A stretch of DNA of 26,370 bases from DASYAN01 sp036501345 (GTDB lineage: Bacteria > Chloroflexota > Ktedonobacteria > Ktedonobacterales > Ktedonobacteraceae). How positions within the stretch are numbered: position 1 is the first letter of the stretch; each line of letters begins with the position of its first letter. The DNA lies in contig DASYAN010000382.1 in assembly GCA_036501345.1 (NCBI GenBank), positions 1 to 26,370 of the forward strand, written 5' to 3'. A program made the translations under genes and the position numbers. The notes under the pieces were generated by a model. That model had not been told where the DNA came from. It did no database searches and saw only the letters and a program-made list of their open reading frames with translations. Positions 7,909 through 15,080 of the stretch are shown here, piece after piece.

Positions 7909-8266
7909 AGAGAGCACTCTTGTTAGAGAAGTGATGATACTGAAAAAGCATACTACTCTTCTCTGTCTGAATTCTCGATCTGTCCATCCTCTACCCTTCC
8001 GTTCCAATTTTCTACGTTTCGCTTTCTTTTGATGTATAAAAAACGTGCATATATGATTTTCAGTATTGTACCTATAAACTAGTATAACATGGATAGATTA
8101 TTTTTTCAATTGTCTCTGGCAAGATCTGTCTTTTTACGTTTCTCCATTGGTATAATTCAATGCCCAGTTTGAGCTTGTAAAATGTCCTTAAATTGGCCCT
8201 TTTTCTCCTAGGTGGCACATTTGTCACTGGAAAATTGCGCTGCCACGGGGTATCCTTAAAGGGGTT

Positions 8267-8323
8267 GTGCAGAGTTCGCTTCTGTCAACTGAGCAACTGC
8301 ACTTACAGGAGTGCAGCTTTTTT
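8267..8323 (+). terminator. Attenuator-like terminator before the amidase
   Basis: CTGCACT (8297-8303) and AGTGCAG (8310-8316) form a perfect 7-bp stem with a six-base loop, followed by CTTTTTT, a standard intrinsic terminator. It lies about 90 bases upstream of the amidase on the same strand, with no gene upstream to terminate. GTGCAG at 8267-8272 can pair instead with CTGCAC at 8297-8302, giving a mutually exclusive antiterminator. Confidence 0.55.
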
Positions 8324-8415
8324 GAACTGATACTGTGACAAGAAGAGGAGTCAATTTCTCTTCAATAATTCTGATTGCAAAAATGCAAGCATAGAAGTGG
8401 ATTGAGTATAGATAT

Positions 8416-9858
8416 ATGATCAGTAATTGTACAGGATTCTCTTCAGTTACGGAACTAGTGCAAGCCTTACGTGCCCGACACATATCGTCGGTTGAGCTAC
8501 TGGATCTGTACCTTCGTCGCATCGTGAGCCACAATTCTGCCATTAATGCTATCGTCACTCTAGATGAAGAGCGTACACGTAGCGCAGCCAAAAAGGCTGA
8601 TCAGCTCCGAGCAAAAGGTGAAGATGCACCATTGCTGGGACTGCCCATCACGGTAAAAGATCTGATCGATGTGGAAGGATGGCCTACTACAGCAGGTATT
8701 CCAGCACAAGCGAAGGCTATTGCAAAAGCAGATGCGGACATTGTCGCACGTTTGCATGAAGCTGGTGTTTTCGTTTTTGCAAAGACCAATAGTCCGGTCC
8801 ATGGAGCCGACTGGCAAGCCAGCAATCCGCTTTTCGGTCGGACAAACAATCCTTGGGACCTCTCGCGTACCCCAGGTGGCAGCACTGGTGGTGGATCCGC
8901 CGCACTTGCTGCTGGCCTCACGTCACTTGAGATTGGCAATGATATTTCTGGTTCTGCCCGTGTTCCAGCAGCCTTTTGTGGAGTCTATACTCATAGAGCC
9001 AGCGAATTATTGTATCCTTTCTCCAGCCTCACGACGGGTGTATTAGTTAATCCAACTGCGCCAATGGCCCTGCAAACTCCACTCACACGCCATGCTGAAG
9101 ATCTCGAACTAGTCTTTGATGTTCTAACCAAGCGTGAGTCGGATACGTGGCACATGCACGTGCCTTCCGCGAGACATACCCGCCTTAGCAATTATCGTGT
9201 CGCCATCATGCCTCCTCTTGAGTGGATGCCAGTGGACCCAGAGATTGTCGCTGCGCAGGAACAGCTTGTGGCCCAGCTAAGTTCTCATGGGGTAACGGTG
9301 AAAGAGATTAAGCCGCAAGAGTTTGGCGATGGACGCGAGTTTTATAAGCTTTACAGGTCCATTTTAAATAGCATCACATCCATAAAAATCCCGTCCAAGG
9401 TTCGTCGCTTGCACGCATTGGTCTACCGTTTGAGTGGTGATGAGTTCAATATTGCTCATGCGTGTGGCCTGCAAGCAACCGCCCAGCAGTATATTAGCTG
9501 GTATGGGCAGCGGGAACGCTACCGATCGGCTTATCGCCGCTTCTTCAAAGAATGGGATATTGTACTGACTCCTGTGAATATCGTCAACGCATTCAAGCAT
9601 ACAGATCTTCCATTTCGCAAGCGTACACTTGAAGTAAATGGCCAAAAGATACCATATCTACAGCAAGATGTTTATTGTGCTATCTCAAGCCTGTGTGGTC
9701 TACCTGCTACAGTTTTTCCTGTGGAAATAACGCAAGGGGGCTTACCCATTGGATTACAAGCCATTGGTCCCTATCTAGAGGATCGCACTCCAATGCGTTT
9801 TGCAGCTCTGGTGGCACAGGAATTTGGCGGCTTTCGTTGTCCCCCTGAATTTGAGTGA
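8416..9858 (+). CDS. Amidase-signature-family amidohydrolase
   Basis: 480 residues. The Ser-cisSer-Lys triad of the amidase signature family is complete: Lys81 in LPITVKDLIDV, Ser156 in TPGGSTGGGSAA and Ser180 in DISGSARVPAAFCGV. The family hydrolyses amides ranging from small nitrile-derived amides to fatty-acid amides, and includes GatA. GatA is unlikely, because no gatB or gatC is adjacent and residues after the signature (YTHRASELLYPFS) differ from the usual GLKPT region. The substrate is unknown. ATG 8416 has no good ribosome site (AGTATAGAT upstream), so translation may be weak or the start may be wrong. The upstream attenuator and the 9-bp arrays suggest regulated expression. Confidence 0.88.
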   Translation: MISNCTGFSSVTELVQALRARHISSVELLDLYLRRIVSHNSAINAIVTLDEERTRSAAKKADQLRAKGEDAPLLGLPITVKDLIDVEGWPTTAGIPAQAKAIAKADADIVARLHEAGVFVFAKTNSPVHGADWQASNPLFGRTNNPWDLSRTPGGSTGGGSAALAAGLTSLEIGNDISGSARVPAAFCGVYTHRASELLYPFSSLTTGVLVNPTAPMALQTPLTRHAEDLELVFDVLTKRESDTWHMHVPSARHTRLSNYRVAIMPPLEWMPVDPEIVAAQEQLVAQLSSHGVTVKEIKPQEFGDGREFYKLYRSILNSITSIKIPSKVRRLHALVYRLSGDEFNIAHACGLQATAQQYISWYGQRERYRSAYRRFFKEWDIVLTPVNIVNAFKHTDLPFRKRTLEVNGQKIPYLQQDVYCAISSLCGLPATVFPVEITQGGLPIGLQAIGPYLEDRTPMRFAALVAQEFGGFRCPPEFE

Positions 9859-9952
9859 TGAAGAAAAAGACGGCGAAACTTCTGAGGGCTCGAATAGCAT
9901 GCGCATCACAGACCACATGGTGTACAATAACCAGGGTACTTTTTAGTTCCTC

Positions 9953-10017
9953 ACAAATCTTGGTGCTTTGAAAAGAACTACGTATACCGAATGTAGTATA
10001 ATGCTACCAAGATTTGT
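9953..10017 (+). promoter_or_regulatory. 12-bp inverted repeat bracketing a -10 box upstream of pgsA
   Basis: ACAAATCTTGGT (9953-9964) and ACCAAGATTTGT (10006-10017) are perfect reverse complements 41 bases apart. TATAAT at 9997-10002 lies between them. No good -35 box is visible at the standard distance. The arrangement suits an operator pair or a stem in the pgsA leader. Confidence 0.45.
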
Positions 10018-10095
10018 AGTCGCTGCAAGAACCTCAATAACTTGCTATAAGGTAGAAGTTGCTTCGCGTTCACATGGTTTTGAAAGGCAGCATAT

Positions 10096-10719
10096 ATGCG
10101 CAATCTCCCGAACATATTGAGTATGAGTCGGCTCGTTGCAACCGTCATTGTATTTATACTAGTGCTAGTCAATCAACCCTGGGCATTTCTAGTAGCGCTT
10201 GTGGTATTTTTCTTTGCCTCCATCACGGATTATCTAGATGGCTATCTGGCACGCCGCTTCAAAGTAGTCTCCTCCCTGGGAGTCTTTTTGGATCTAACGG
10301 CTGACAAGGTCTTTGTCACTTCCATTCTGATAGCCACGGTACAGATTGGGCTGGTGCCAGCGTGGATCGTCGCTACCATTATTACGCGTGAATTCTTAGT
10401 GACGGGTCTGCGCTCAATGGCTTCGGCAAGGGGTCGGGTCATCCCAGCTGGTATATGGGGTAAACAAAAAACTTTTGTGACGCTGTTGGCTGTTGGAGGT
10501 TTATTGCTAGCAAAAGGCCTGGGTGCCCACCAGCTCGCACTTTTCCCTCCTATGCTCACTTTAAGTAATCAAACGATGAGCGGTAGTGACATACTGTTCC
10601 TGATTGCTAGTGTGCTAGTGATACTGGCGATGATCTGGACCATTCTCTCTGGTATTGAATACATTATCAGTGCTCGTTGGCTATTTCAACAAGACAAGCA
10701 GGAACAGACAAAATTGTGA
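10096..10719 (+). CDS. pgsA: CDP-diacylglycerol--glycerol-3-phosphate 3-phosphatidyltransferase
   Basis: 207 residues, integral membrane. The enzyme makes phosphatidylglycerophosphate, the precursor of phosphatidylglycerol and cardiolipin. The CDP-alcohol phosphotransferase motif is complete: Asp45, Asp48-Gly49, Ala52-Arg53, Gly62, Asp66 and Asp70 (DYLDGYLARR, then LGVFLDLTADK). ITREFLVTGLRSMA near residues 95-108 is typical of PgsA rather than of phosphatidylserine or phosphatidylinositol synthases. About five or six membrane helices are visible. ATG 10096 is preceded by AAAGG. The gene is convergent with plsY, 55 bases apart, placing two steps of glycerophospholipid synthesis together. Confidence 0.93.
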   Translation: MRNLPNILSMSRLVATVIVFILVLVNQPWAFLVALVVFFFASITDYLDGYLARRFKVVSSLGVFLDLTADKVFVTSILIATVQIGLVPAWIVATIITREFLVTGLRSMASARGRVIPAGIWGKQKTFVTLLAVGGLLLAKGLGAHQLALFPPMLTLSNQTMSGSDILFLIASVLVILAMIWTILSGIEYIISARWLFQQDKQEQTKL

Positions 10720-10774
10720 GGCTCGGCTAATCCATGCGCTTTACCATCTGGCCTTGCTTTGGGTATCGCGTTCC

Positions 10775-11458
10775 CTAGCCTGCGCTTTTTGTGTTCTGCT
10801 CGATATTAACTCTACCAAACTTGCGCTCCGTCCCTTTTAGCAGGCGGCTGATATTGTCGGCATGGAAGATAATCACAAGCGTGGGTGCGATCACCATATA
10901 TAACATCTGAGGCAAGCTTATGCGTGCAAAAAAGTGGGGATTAGTGAGACCAATGACGTAGAAGGCAATCCCACACACGAAGGTGGTCACCCCGCCGACT
11001 AGAGAACCAAGGGAAACATAGCGCGAAATACCAATGGTGCTCAGGGTTGTAATAGCATCAATAGCAAATATCGGCGGGGAAGTAATCAGAAGAACACCGC
11101 CCACAGTCAGCACACCCCGGCCACCTCTAAAACCAATAAAAATAGGAAAGCAATGTCCTAGCAGTGTTGCTAGTCCTGCTACCAGTATTCCCCAGCCTCC
11201 CCCGTACAAGAATGGCACAAACGTTGTTAACAGGGCAGGGCCGATCCCTTTAGAAATATCGAGCAAGAAGACAATAATCGCAGGAACAGTTCCGAGTGTA
11301 CGTTGCACATTGGTAGCACCAATTTTACGGCTGCCATGCTGACGAATATCAAAATTTCTGCCACGCAGCAGCTTTCCCATCCAGTATCCAGAAGGGAGTG
11401 AACCCCAGAGGTAGGCTATAATTGTAATGATTATAAGTGGTATGACTACAGTGGACAT
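10775..11458 (-). CDS. plsY: Acyl-phosphate:glycerol-3-phosphate acyltransferase PlsY
   Basis: 227 residues from ATG 11458, which AAGGAG precedes by seven bases. A TTG start at 11473 is possible in frame, but it would bury that ribosome site inside the gene. PlsY transfers acyl from acyl-phosphate to glycerol-3-phosphate, the first committed membrane-lipid step. Family motifs: GSLPSGYWMGKLLRG (motif 1), then RQHGSRKIGATNVQRTLG, and LGHCFPIFIGFRGGRGV (motif 2). HGSRKIGATN replaces the common GSGNPGATN, keeping Ser, Gly and Ala-Thr-Asn. About six membrane helices are visible. The basic C-terminus (GTERKFGRVN) is cytosolic in the usual topology. It opposes pgsA tail to tail. Confidence 0.92.
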   Translation of the reverse strand: MSTVVIPLIIITIIAYLWGSLPSGYWMGKLLRGRNFDIRQHGSRKIGATNVQRTLGTVPAIIVFLLDISKGIGPALLTTFVPFLYGGGWGILVAGLATLLGHCFPIFIGFRGGRGVLTVGGVLLITSPPIFAIDAITTLSTIGISRYVSLGSLVGGVTTFVCGIAFYVIGLTNPHFFARISLPQMLYMVIAPTLVIIFHADNISRLLKGTERKFGRVNIEQNTKSAG

Positions 11459-11702
11459 TGGTAGCTCCTTCAAACTCGTGGAATACTCTATTTCGCTATG
11501 GGGTTCCTTACATTATAGGCTAATTTCTAATAGAATGACTAGGACATATATCTTTTTGGACGTTTTTATATCATTATGGTAACACACTAAGGTACACTGA
11601 AGAGGGAATATATAATCTCTGCTTTTACGAGCCTTTCTCCGAGAGGCTCCAAAACCTTGCGTGTACGGAGTCTAGTATGGTCACAGGTTTAAGGGGGTAG
11701 CT

Positions 11703-12389
11703 ATGCGTCGAGTCAAACATCATTCTCGTAGTATCTCTCAACTTCTTATCATTGGTTTACTTAGTTCCTCGTTTGTTCTGATCGTTGGCTTACTTAGTTA
11801 CTGGCTTATTGTATTGCGTTTGCTAAAGTCTATTTTAAAGCGGAAAGAGAAGCAAGAGGAAACCACAGAGATAAGACCTGTACCAATTGTAAATATTGGA
11901 GATTCACCAGTGCTATCTCATGAGGTCGAGCCACAAACGAAAGCTATTGACACCAAGGTCGAACCTGAGCCCAAGGTTGAGGCCAAACCAACAGCCATTG
12001 ACACCAAGGTTGAGGCCAAACCGAAAGCTGTTGAAACTAAGGTCGAACCTGAGCCCAAGACCATTGACACCAAAGTTGAACCTGAGCCAACAGCCGTTGA
12101 AACCAAGGTTGAGCACAAGCCAACAGCCGTTGACACCAAAGTTGAACCTGAGCCAGAAGTTGTTGAAACCAAGGTTGAGCACAAGCCAAAAGCTATTGAC
12201 ACCAAGGTTGAGGCAGAAGGTGACGCATCTGCAGAGGCATACTGTGTCAAGTGTCGTCAGAGACAGGTGATCCAGGGAGCCAAGAAGGTGACTACCCAAA
12301 AGGGACGTCGCGCTCTAGAAGGAACCTGCCCTGTATGTGGCACAAAACTTTTCCGTTTTATTGCTCGGGAAAAGGAAAATCTTTCATGA
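11703..12389 (+). CDS. Membrane-anchored repeat protein with C-terminal zinc ribbon (DUF5679-like)
   Basis: 228 residues. A single membrane helix lies at about 14-40 after a basic N-terminus. Residues 77-171 are about eight imperfect copies of a 10-12-residue unit (A-[IV]-[DE]-T-K-V-E-P-E-P), rich in Lys, Glu and Pro and probably extended. The C-terminal domain (179-220) has Cys181-x2-Cys184 and Cys209-x2-Cys212 with GRRALEGTCPVCGTKLFRF, matching the DUF5679 zinc ribbon found alone or fused to other domains. GGGGGT lies before the ATG. A hairpin (11629-11634 with 11644-11649) sits in the leader. Function unknown. The layout suggests a cytosolic zinc ribbon held off the membrane by a stiff linker, or the reverse topology. 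Confidence 0.8.
   Translation: MRRVKHHSRSISQLLIIGLLSSSFVLIVGLLSYWLIVLRLLKSILKRKEKQEETTEIRPVPIVNIGDSPVLSHEVEPQTKAIDTKVEPEPKVEAKPTAIDTKVEAKPKAVETKVEPEPKTIDTKVEPEPTAVETKVEHKPTAVDTKVEPEPEVVETKVEHKPKAIDTKVEAEGDASAEAYCVKCRQRQVIQGAKKVTTQKGRRALEGTCPVCGTKLFRFIAREKENLS
11931..12215 (+). repeat. Tandem 30-36-bp coding repeats
   Basis: Units such as GACACCAAGGTTGAGG and GAAACCAAGGTTGAGC recur about eight times in frame within the zinc-ribbon membrane protein, encoding [DE]TKVE plus a Pro-rich spacer. Near-identical copies imply recent duplication. Confidence 0.75.
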
Positions 12390-12518
12390 CTACTCAGATG
12401 TGCAACGCCAAGAGTGTACGATCAAGAATTCGCCATGGCTAGGGAACCGATTGATGACTCTACTGGCCAATTTTGTACGGACGACCGTTTGGCAAAAGAG
12501 AGCGAGCCCTTAGCCCAG

Positions 12519-12543
12519 CGGACGCGATAAATCGGGTCCGTAG
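12519..12543 (-). repeat. Dispersed GC-rich repeat, intergenic copy
   Basis: Positions 12519-12539 are the exact reverse complement of 21242-21262 inside midA (21 bases; core CCCGATTTATCGCGTCC). The flanks differ, so this is a repeat family and not a larger duplication. Confidence 0.75.
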
Positions 12544-12695
12544 GCTGGAGTGGGGCAACACGCTCGTCACCCGGAAACCTCCATCTTGCTTGTCCTGACA
12601 TGCTCACAAAACTGACCAGCAGAGTCATTTCTCGCATCCTCCGTTCTCCTCTGCACAAGATTTTAGCAATGTGCTAAAAATGGTAGACAAATGAC

Positions 12696-12724
12696 TTGAC
12701 GTTCGGTAAATCACAACGTATAAT
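12696..12724 (+). promoter_or_regulatory. Strong sigma-70-type promoter
   Basis: TTGACG at 12696-12701 and TATAAT at 12719-12724 have the optimal 17-base spacing. Just upstream, TTTTAGCA-atg-TGCTAAAA (12661-12679) is a perfect 8-bp inverted repeat that could be an operator or a terminator of preceding transcription. Predicted start near 12731. Transcription would run through the small frame at 12773 and on to greA. Confidence 0.7.
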
Positions 12725-12772
12725 CTCCCTCACGTGTGTTGAGTCTCTACGTTTGCCAGTAACGAGGTGTAG

Positions 12773-13015
12773 ATGTTTACTGCTTCCCGGGGTAGAAAAG
12801 ATCGCAACAAAGGGATGCGTTTATACGTAATCTATTGTTGTGCCAGGAAATTTATCCTTAAAGGGAGGTCAGCCATCTCGAGTAACGAAGGCCAAGACCA
12901 CGCTTCCGACCTTTGCCCGCGGGGGGATTGTCCAGGCATAAGGCCCCGATGCCCTATCCACCAAGAAGGGAGGACCTGCTTCCGTTCGCTAGATCGCGAC
13001 GTACCTCATATCTAA
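12773..13015 (+). CDS. Possible small Cys-rich protein in the greA leader
   Basis: 80 codons, with GAGG five bases before the ATG and a near-consensus promoter 50 bases upstream. The C-terminal half has clustered Cys and His (LCPRGDCPGIRPRCPIHQEG, then RTCF), which could bind a metal. The N-terminal half is basic. I recognise no family, and the frame could instead be an untranslated greA leader. The remaining spacer, 12390-12772, holds only the dispersed repeat and the promoter. Confidence 0.35.
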   Translation: MFTASRGRKDRNKGMRLYVIYCCARKFILKGRSAISSNEGQDHASDLCPRGDCPGIRPRCPIHQEGRTCFRSLDRDVPHI

Positions 13016-13148
13016 ATGTAGAGGTATTTACAAGGTCCAGGCTTGATGAAACCGATGGGCAGAGAGAAAATTTTGAGATGGGAATATAAGGAACGACGGA
13101 TCGTTTTGTAAGAGACAACTAGCTAATTAGAGGCGAATAACCTGAGAA

Positions 13149-13191
13149 GACCCCTGCAAGGTAAGGGTCCAAGAGCCTCTTTATGAGGAGG
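13149..13191 (+). promoter_or_regulatory. greA leader hairpins, one covering the ribosome site
   Basis: GACCC (13149-13153) pairs with GGGTC (13165-13169). CCTC (13176-13179) can pair with GAGG (13185-13188), the first half of the Shine-Dalgarno GAGGAGG that ends at 13191. The second stem is short (4 bp), so any masking would be weak or condition-dependent. Confidence 0.35.
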
Positions 13192-13199
13192 AAAATGTT

Positions 13200-13721
13200 A
13201 TGAGTATTGGCGGACAGAGTGATCCAAGGTCTGAGCGCAAGATGTACCGCTTGACGCCCGAAGGCTTTGCAAGGATGAAGGAGCGACTAGATTATCTACG
13301 TAATGTAAAACGTCGAGAAGTCGCCGATTATATTCATGAAGCAAAAGAAGCAGGTGACATCAGTGAGAGCAGTGCCTATGAAGATGCTAAGGCCGAGCAG
13401 TCCAAGCTTGAGGGGGAGATTATAGAACTGGAACAGCGGCTGGCACTGTCGGAAATTATGACGCCGGATATGTATACCACACAAGTTGGACCACTCACCG
13501 TGCGTATTGGCATGGAAGTGGTATTGGAGACCGAGACTGGTGCTCAGCGTACCTACAAAATCGTTGAGACATTTGAAGCAGATCCTAAAGGTGGTTTGAT
13601 TTCAGACCAGTCGCCAGTGGGCAGAGCGCTACTAGGGCATCAGGAAGGTGATGAAGTAATTGTCGCCACCCCTCGTGGTGAAACGACCTACACCATAATT
13701 TCCATTCGACCAATGCTATAG
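13200..13721 (+). CDS. greA: Transcript cleavage factor GreA
   Basis: 173 residues. GreA enters the secondary channel of RNA polymerase and stimulates cleavage of backtracked RNA. The N-terminal coiled coil (about 15-90) opens with KMYRLTPEGFARMKERLDYL. Its tip carries GDISESSAYEDAKAEQ, with Asp53 and Glu56 at the acidic positions that chelate the catalytic metal. Many GreA proteins read GD-x-SENAEY here, so SSAY for NAEY is a mild variation. The C-terminal FKBP-like domain ends with ISDQSPVGRALLGHQEGDEV. About 14 residues precede the usual N-terminus. GAGGAGG lies eight bases before ATG 13200. Confidence 0.95.
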   Translation: MSIGGQSDPRSERKMYRLTPEGFARMKERLDYLRNVKRREVADYIHEAKEAGDISESSAYEDAKAEQSKLEGEIIELEQRLALSEIMTPDMYTTQVGPLTVRIGMEVVLETETGAQRTYKIVETFEADPKGGLISDQSPVGRALLGHQEGDEVIVATPRGETTYTIISIRPML

Positions 13722-13736
13722 ATAGGTTAGTTCAAC

Positions 13737-13767
13737 AAGGGGGGTACAATGCATTTGTGCCCCCCTT
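13737..13767 (+). terminator. greA terminator
   Basis: AAGGGGGGTACAA (13737-13749) pairs with TTGTGCCCCCCTT (13755-13767) with one G-T wobble and a five-base loop, followed by ATTGTGTTT. It starts 16 bases after the greA stop. Confidence 0.8.
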
Positions 13768-13794
13768 ATTGTGTTTGGAGTATTTCAGAGTAGT

Positions 13795-13941
13795 ATGCAG
13801 ATAAATATTGCCGTTGTACAATTCGAGATTCAACCGTTTGCTCCTGCTGAGAATCTTGCCAAGGCAGAGCAATTTATCAAAGAAGCGTCGTCTAAGGATC
13901 AGCGTTTGCGTTTTGAAAGAGAACTGGATATAATATTTTAG
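13795..13941 (+). pseudogene. Truncated N-terminus of a nitrilase-family protein
   Basis: 48 codons. The start MQINIAVVQFEIQPFAPAEN, followed by LAKAEQFIKEA, matches the first strand and helix of carbon-nitrogen hydrolases (typically M-K-I-A-x-x-Q, then N-L-x-K-A-E). Similarity stops at about residue 32 and the frame ends at TAG 13939-13941, before any catalytic Glu, Lys or Cys. It is a fragment in an otherwise gene-poor spacer. No strong ribosome site is seen. A chance resemblance cannot be ruled out. Confidence 0.5.
13906..13934 (+). promoter_or_regulatory. Promoter inside the nitrilase remnant
   Basis: TTGCGT (13906-13911) and TATAAT (13929-13934) are 17 bases apart. A second TATAAT lies at 13954-13959. 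Either would drive the unknown gene at about 14030. Confidence 0.45.
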
Positions 13942-14029
13942 AAAAGAGCTGTGTATAATTAGGACTCCATGTACTCTCTTCTCAATAGAACTCAAGGCAT
14001 GTTCGCATGTTTTGAAAGGCAGCTTCCAA

Positions 14030-14743
14030 TTGTTAACATATGAAGATATGACTGAAAATTTCCTGAAGGCGGCACATAGCCTGGGTTTGGTCACCCACCC
14101 CGAATACTGGCATAACATTCGCACCCTCGAACGCGAATTTGCATGCACTTGTCATACAGGAACGTGTGAAGATGCAGAATCACAAAGTTCGTGCACTCTA
14201 GCATTTACTTGGGGGGCATTAGATACCGCTCTCTCTCTTGAAGGACCAACTGGTGTCTGTGAATTCTTTCATGAGTCTGACGAAGATTGTCCGCACTTGC
14301 ATACTCATGCTGTTCCTCCGCTGGTGATCGATTTATCGTATTCCTTGGCCCTTAAAGGGGCGATGATCTCTGAGGAGACATTGCTCATGCTGACACAAGC
14401 GCTACGATTGTATGCCAGCGAGCACAGTAGCCGCACGATTGAAACGCGGCCGGGGGTAAGCATGACGTTGCAGGACAATCGCCTCCGACCAGAGACACTT
14501 ACACTGCAGCAACGGGTAGAGATTCCTATCTGGCATCCCCTTGGTATGCATGGATTACATGATGATCCGCAAATGCATAATTCTCGTCGCCGTGATTTGG
14601 AGGATAGTGAAGAGGCGGACGAGTTTATTGCTGATGATCCTCGCCCGGAGGAATGGTTACCGCAGATACTGGTCGAGGTTTGTCAGGATATTCTCCACGT
14701 GATTGCTGCTCTCGATGCGACACTCTCATATCATTCATCCTGA
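14030..14743 (+). CDS. Unknown Cys/His-containing protein
   Basis: About 237 residues, not recognised. There are three possible starts: TTG 14012 (inside the AAAGG ribosome site), TTG 14030 (well spaced from AAAGG) and ATG 14048. I prefer 14030 for spacing; 14048 is nearly as good. The N-terminal third has a Cys/His cluster (CTCHTGTCEDAESQSSCT) and further on CPHLHTHAVPP, which could bind metal. The C-terminal third is acidic (DLEDSEEADEFIADDP) and ends in a helix. No signal peptide or membrane helix is visible. The leader shares 22 of 24 bases with the pgsA leader. Confidence 0.75.
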   Translation: MLTYEDMTENFLKAAHSLGLVTHPEYWHNIRTLEREFACTCHTGTCEDAESQSSCTLAFTWGALDTALSLEGPTGVCEFFHESDEDCPHLHTHAVPPLVIDLSYSLALKGAMISEETLLMLTQALRLYASEHSSRTIETRPGVSMTLQDNRLRPETLTLQQRVEIPIWHPLGMHGLHDDPQMHNSRRRDLEDSEEADEFIADDPRPEEWLPQILVEVCQDILHVIAALDATLSYHSS

Positions 14744-14982
14744 CGATTATTCTCTTCCGGTTGCCTTCTAATTGTCTCCTTCTTGGCTCTATACAAGCCA
14801 CTTTTAGATGAGATATACTCGCAAAAGTGAGCTGACAGCGAGCTATTCTCTCTTTGCCATTTTAAAGATATACCAGCGACAACCGACTGGTATGAAATCA
14901 ACTTTAATCATCGTCAGGCGTGGGTTCCATCTACAGAAGTGACCCTGTGCGATAATTAAATATACGGTTCCTTATCCCAAAG

Positions 14983-15022
14983 GCGGACATGATTGTATCG
15001 TGTCCGCTAGGGTAGATCCGTT
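14983..15022 (+). terminator. Hairpin between convergent genes
   Basis: GCGGACATGAT (14983-14993) pairs with ATCGTGTCCGC (14997-15007) with one wobble and a three-base loop. TTTTT follows at 15018-15022. It probably ends the unknown gene and may act on the facing gene. The rest of 14744-15080 shows only a short inverted repeat (ATACCAG at 14870, CTGGTAT at 14887). Confidence 0.5.
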
Positions 15023-15080
15023 TTTGCCAACGCTGTTGTCCGTACGTATTTTTCCAGCCACTTATCCCATCTATCGGTCG

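Noticed and set aside
7911..8040. 32-codon frame after the second iteron array (starting Met-Ile-Leu-Lys-Lys)
   Set aside because: It lacks a good ribosome site and the composition is not convincing.
8416..9858. Amidase as GatA of the tRNA amidotransferase
   Set aside because: No gatB or gatC is adjacent and the region after the signature differs from GatA; kept as a general amidase.
11913..12299. Long open frames on the other frames and strand of the repeat protein
   Set aside because: They are shadows of a repeat-rich coding region, giving Leu/Asn- or Ser-rich repeats with no family features.
12422..12658. 78-codon minus-strand frame across the dispersed repeat
   Set aside because: It is low in protein-like features, and part of it (PTDPIYRVRWA) is just the translated repeat. 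No ribosome site was seen.
12841..12990. Possible tRNA or riboswitch in the GC-rich part of the greA leader
   Set aside because: No T-loop GTTCGA-type sequence, acceptor stem, or T-box or cobalamin signature could be fitted.
13867..13881. A 15-base match (GAGCAATTTATCAAA) to 17360-17374
   Set aside because: In 26 kb about one 15-base match is expected by chance, and the flanks and contexts are unrelated.
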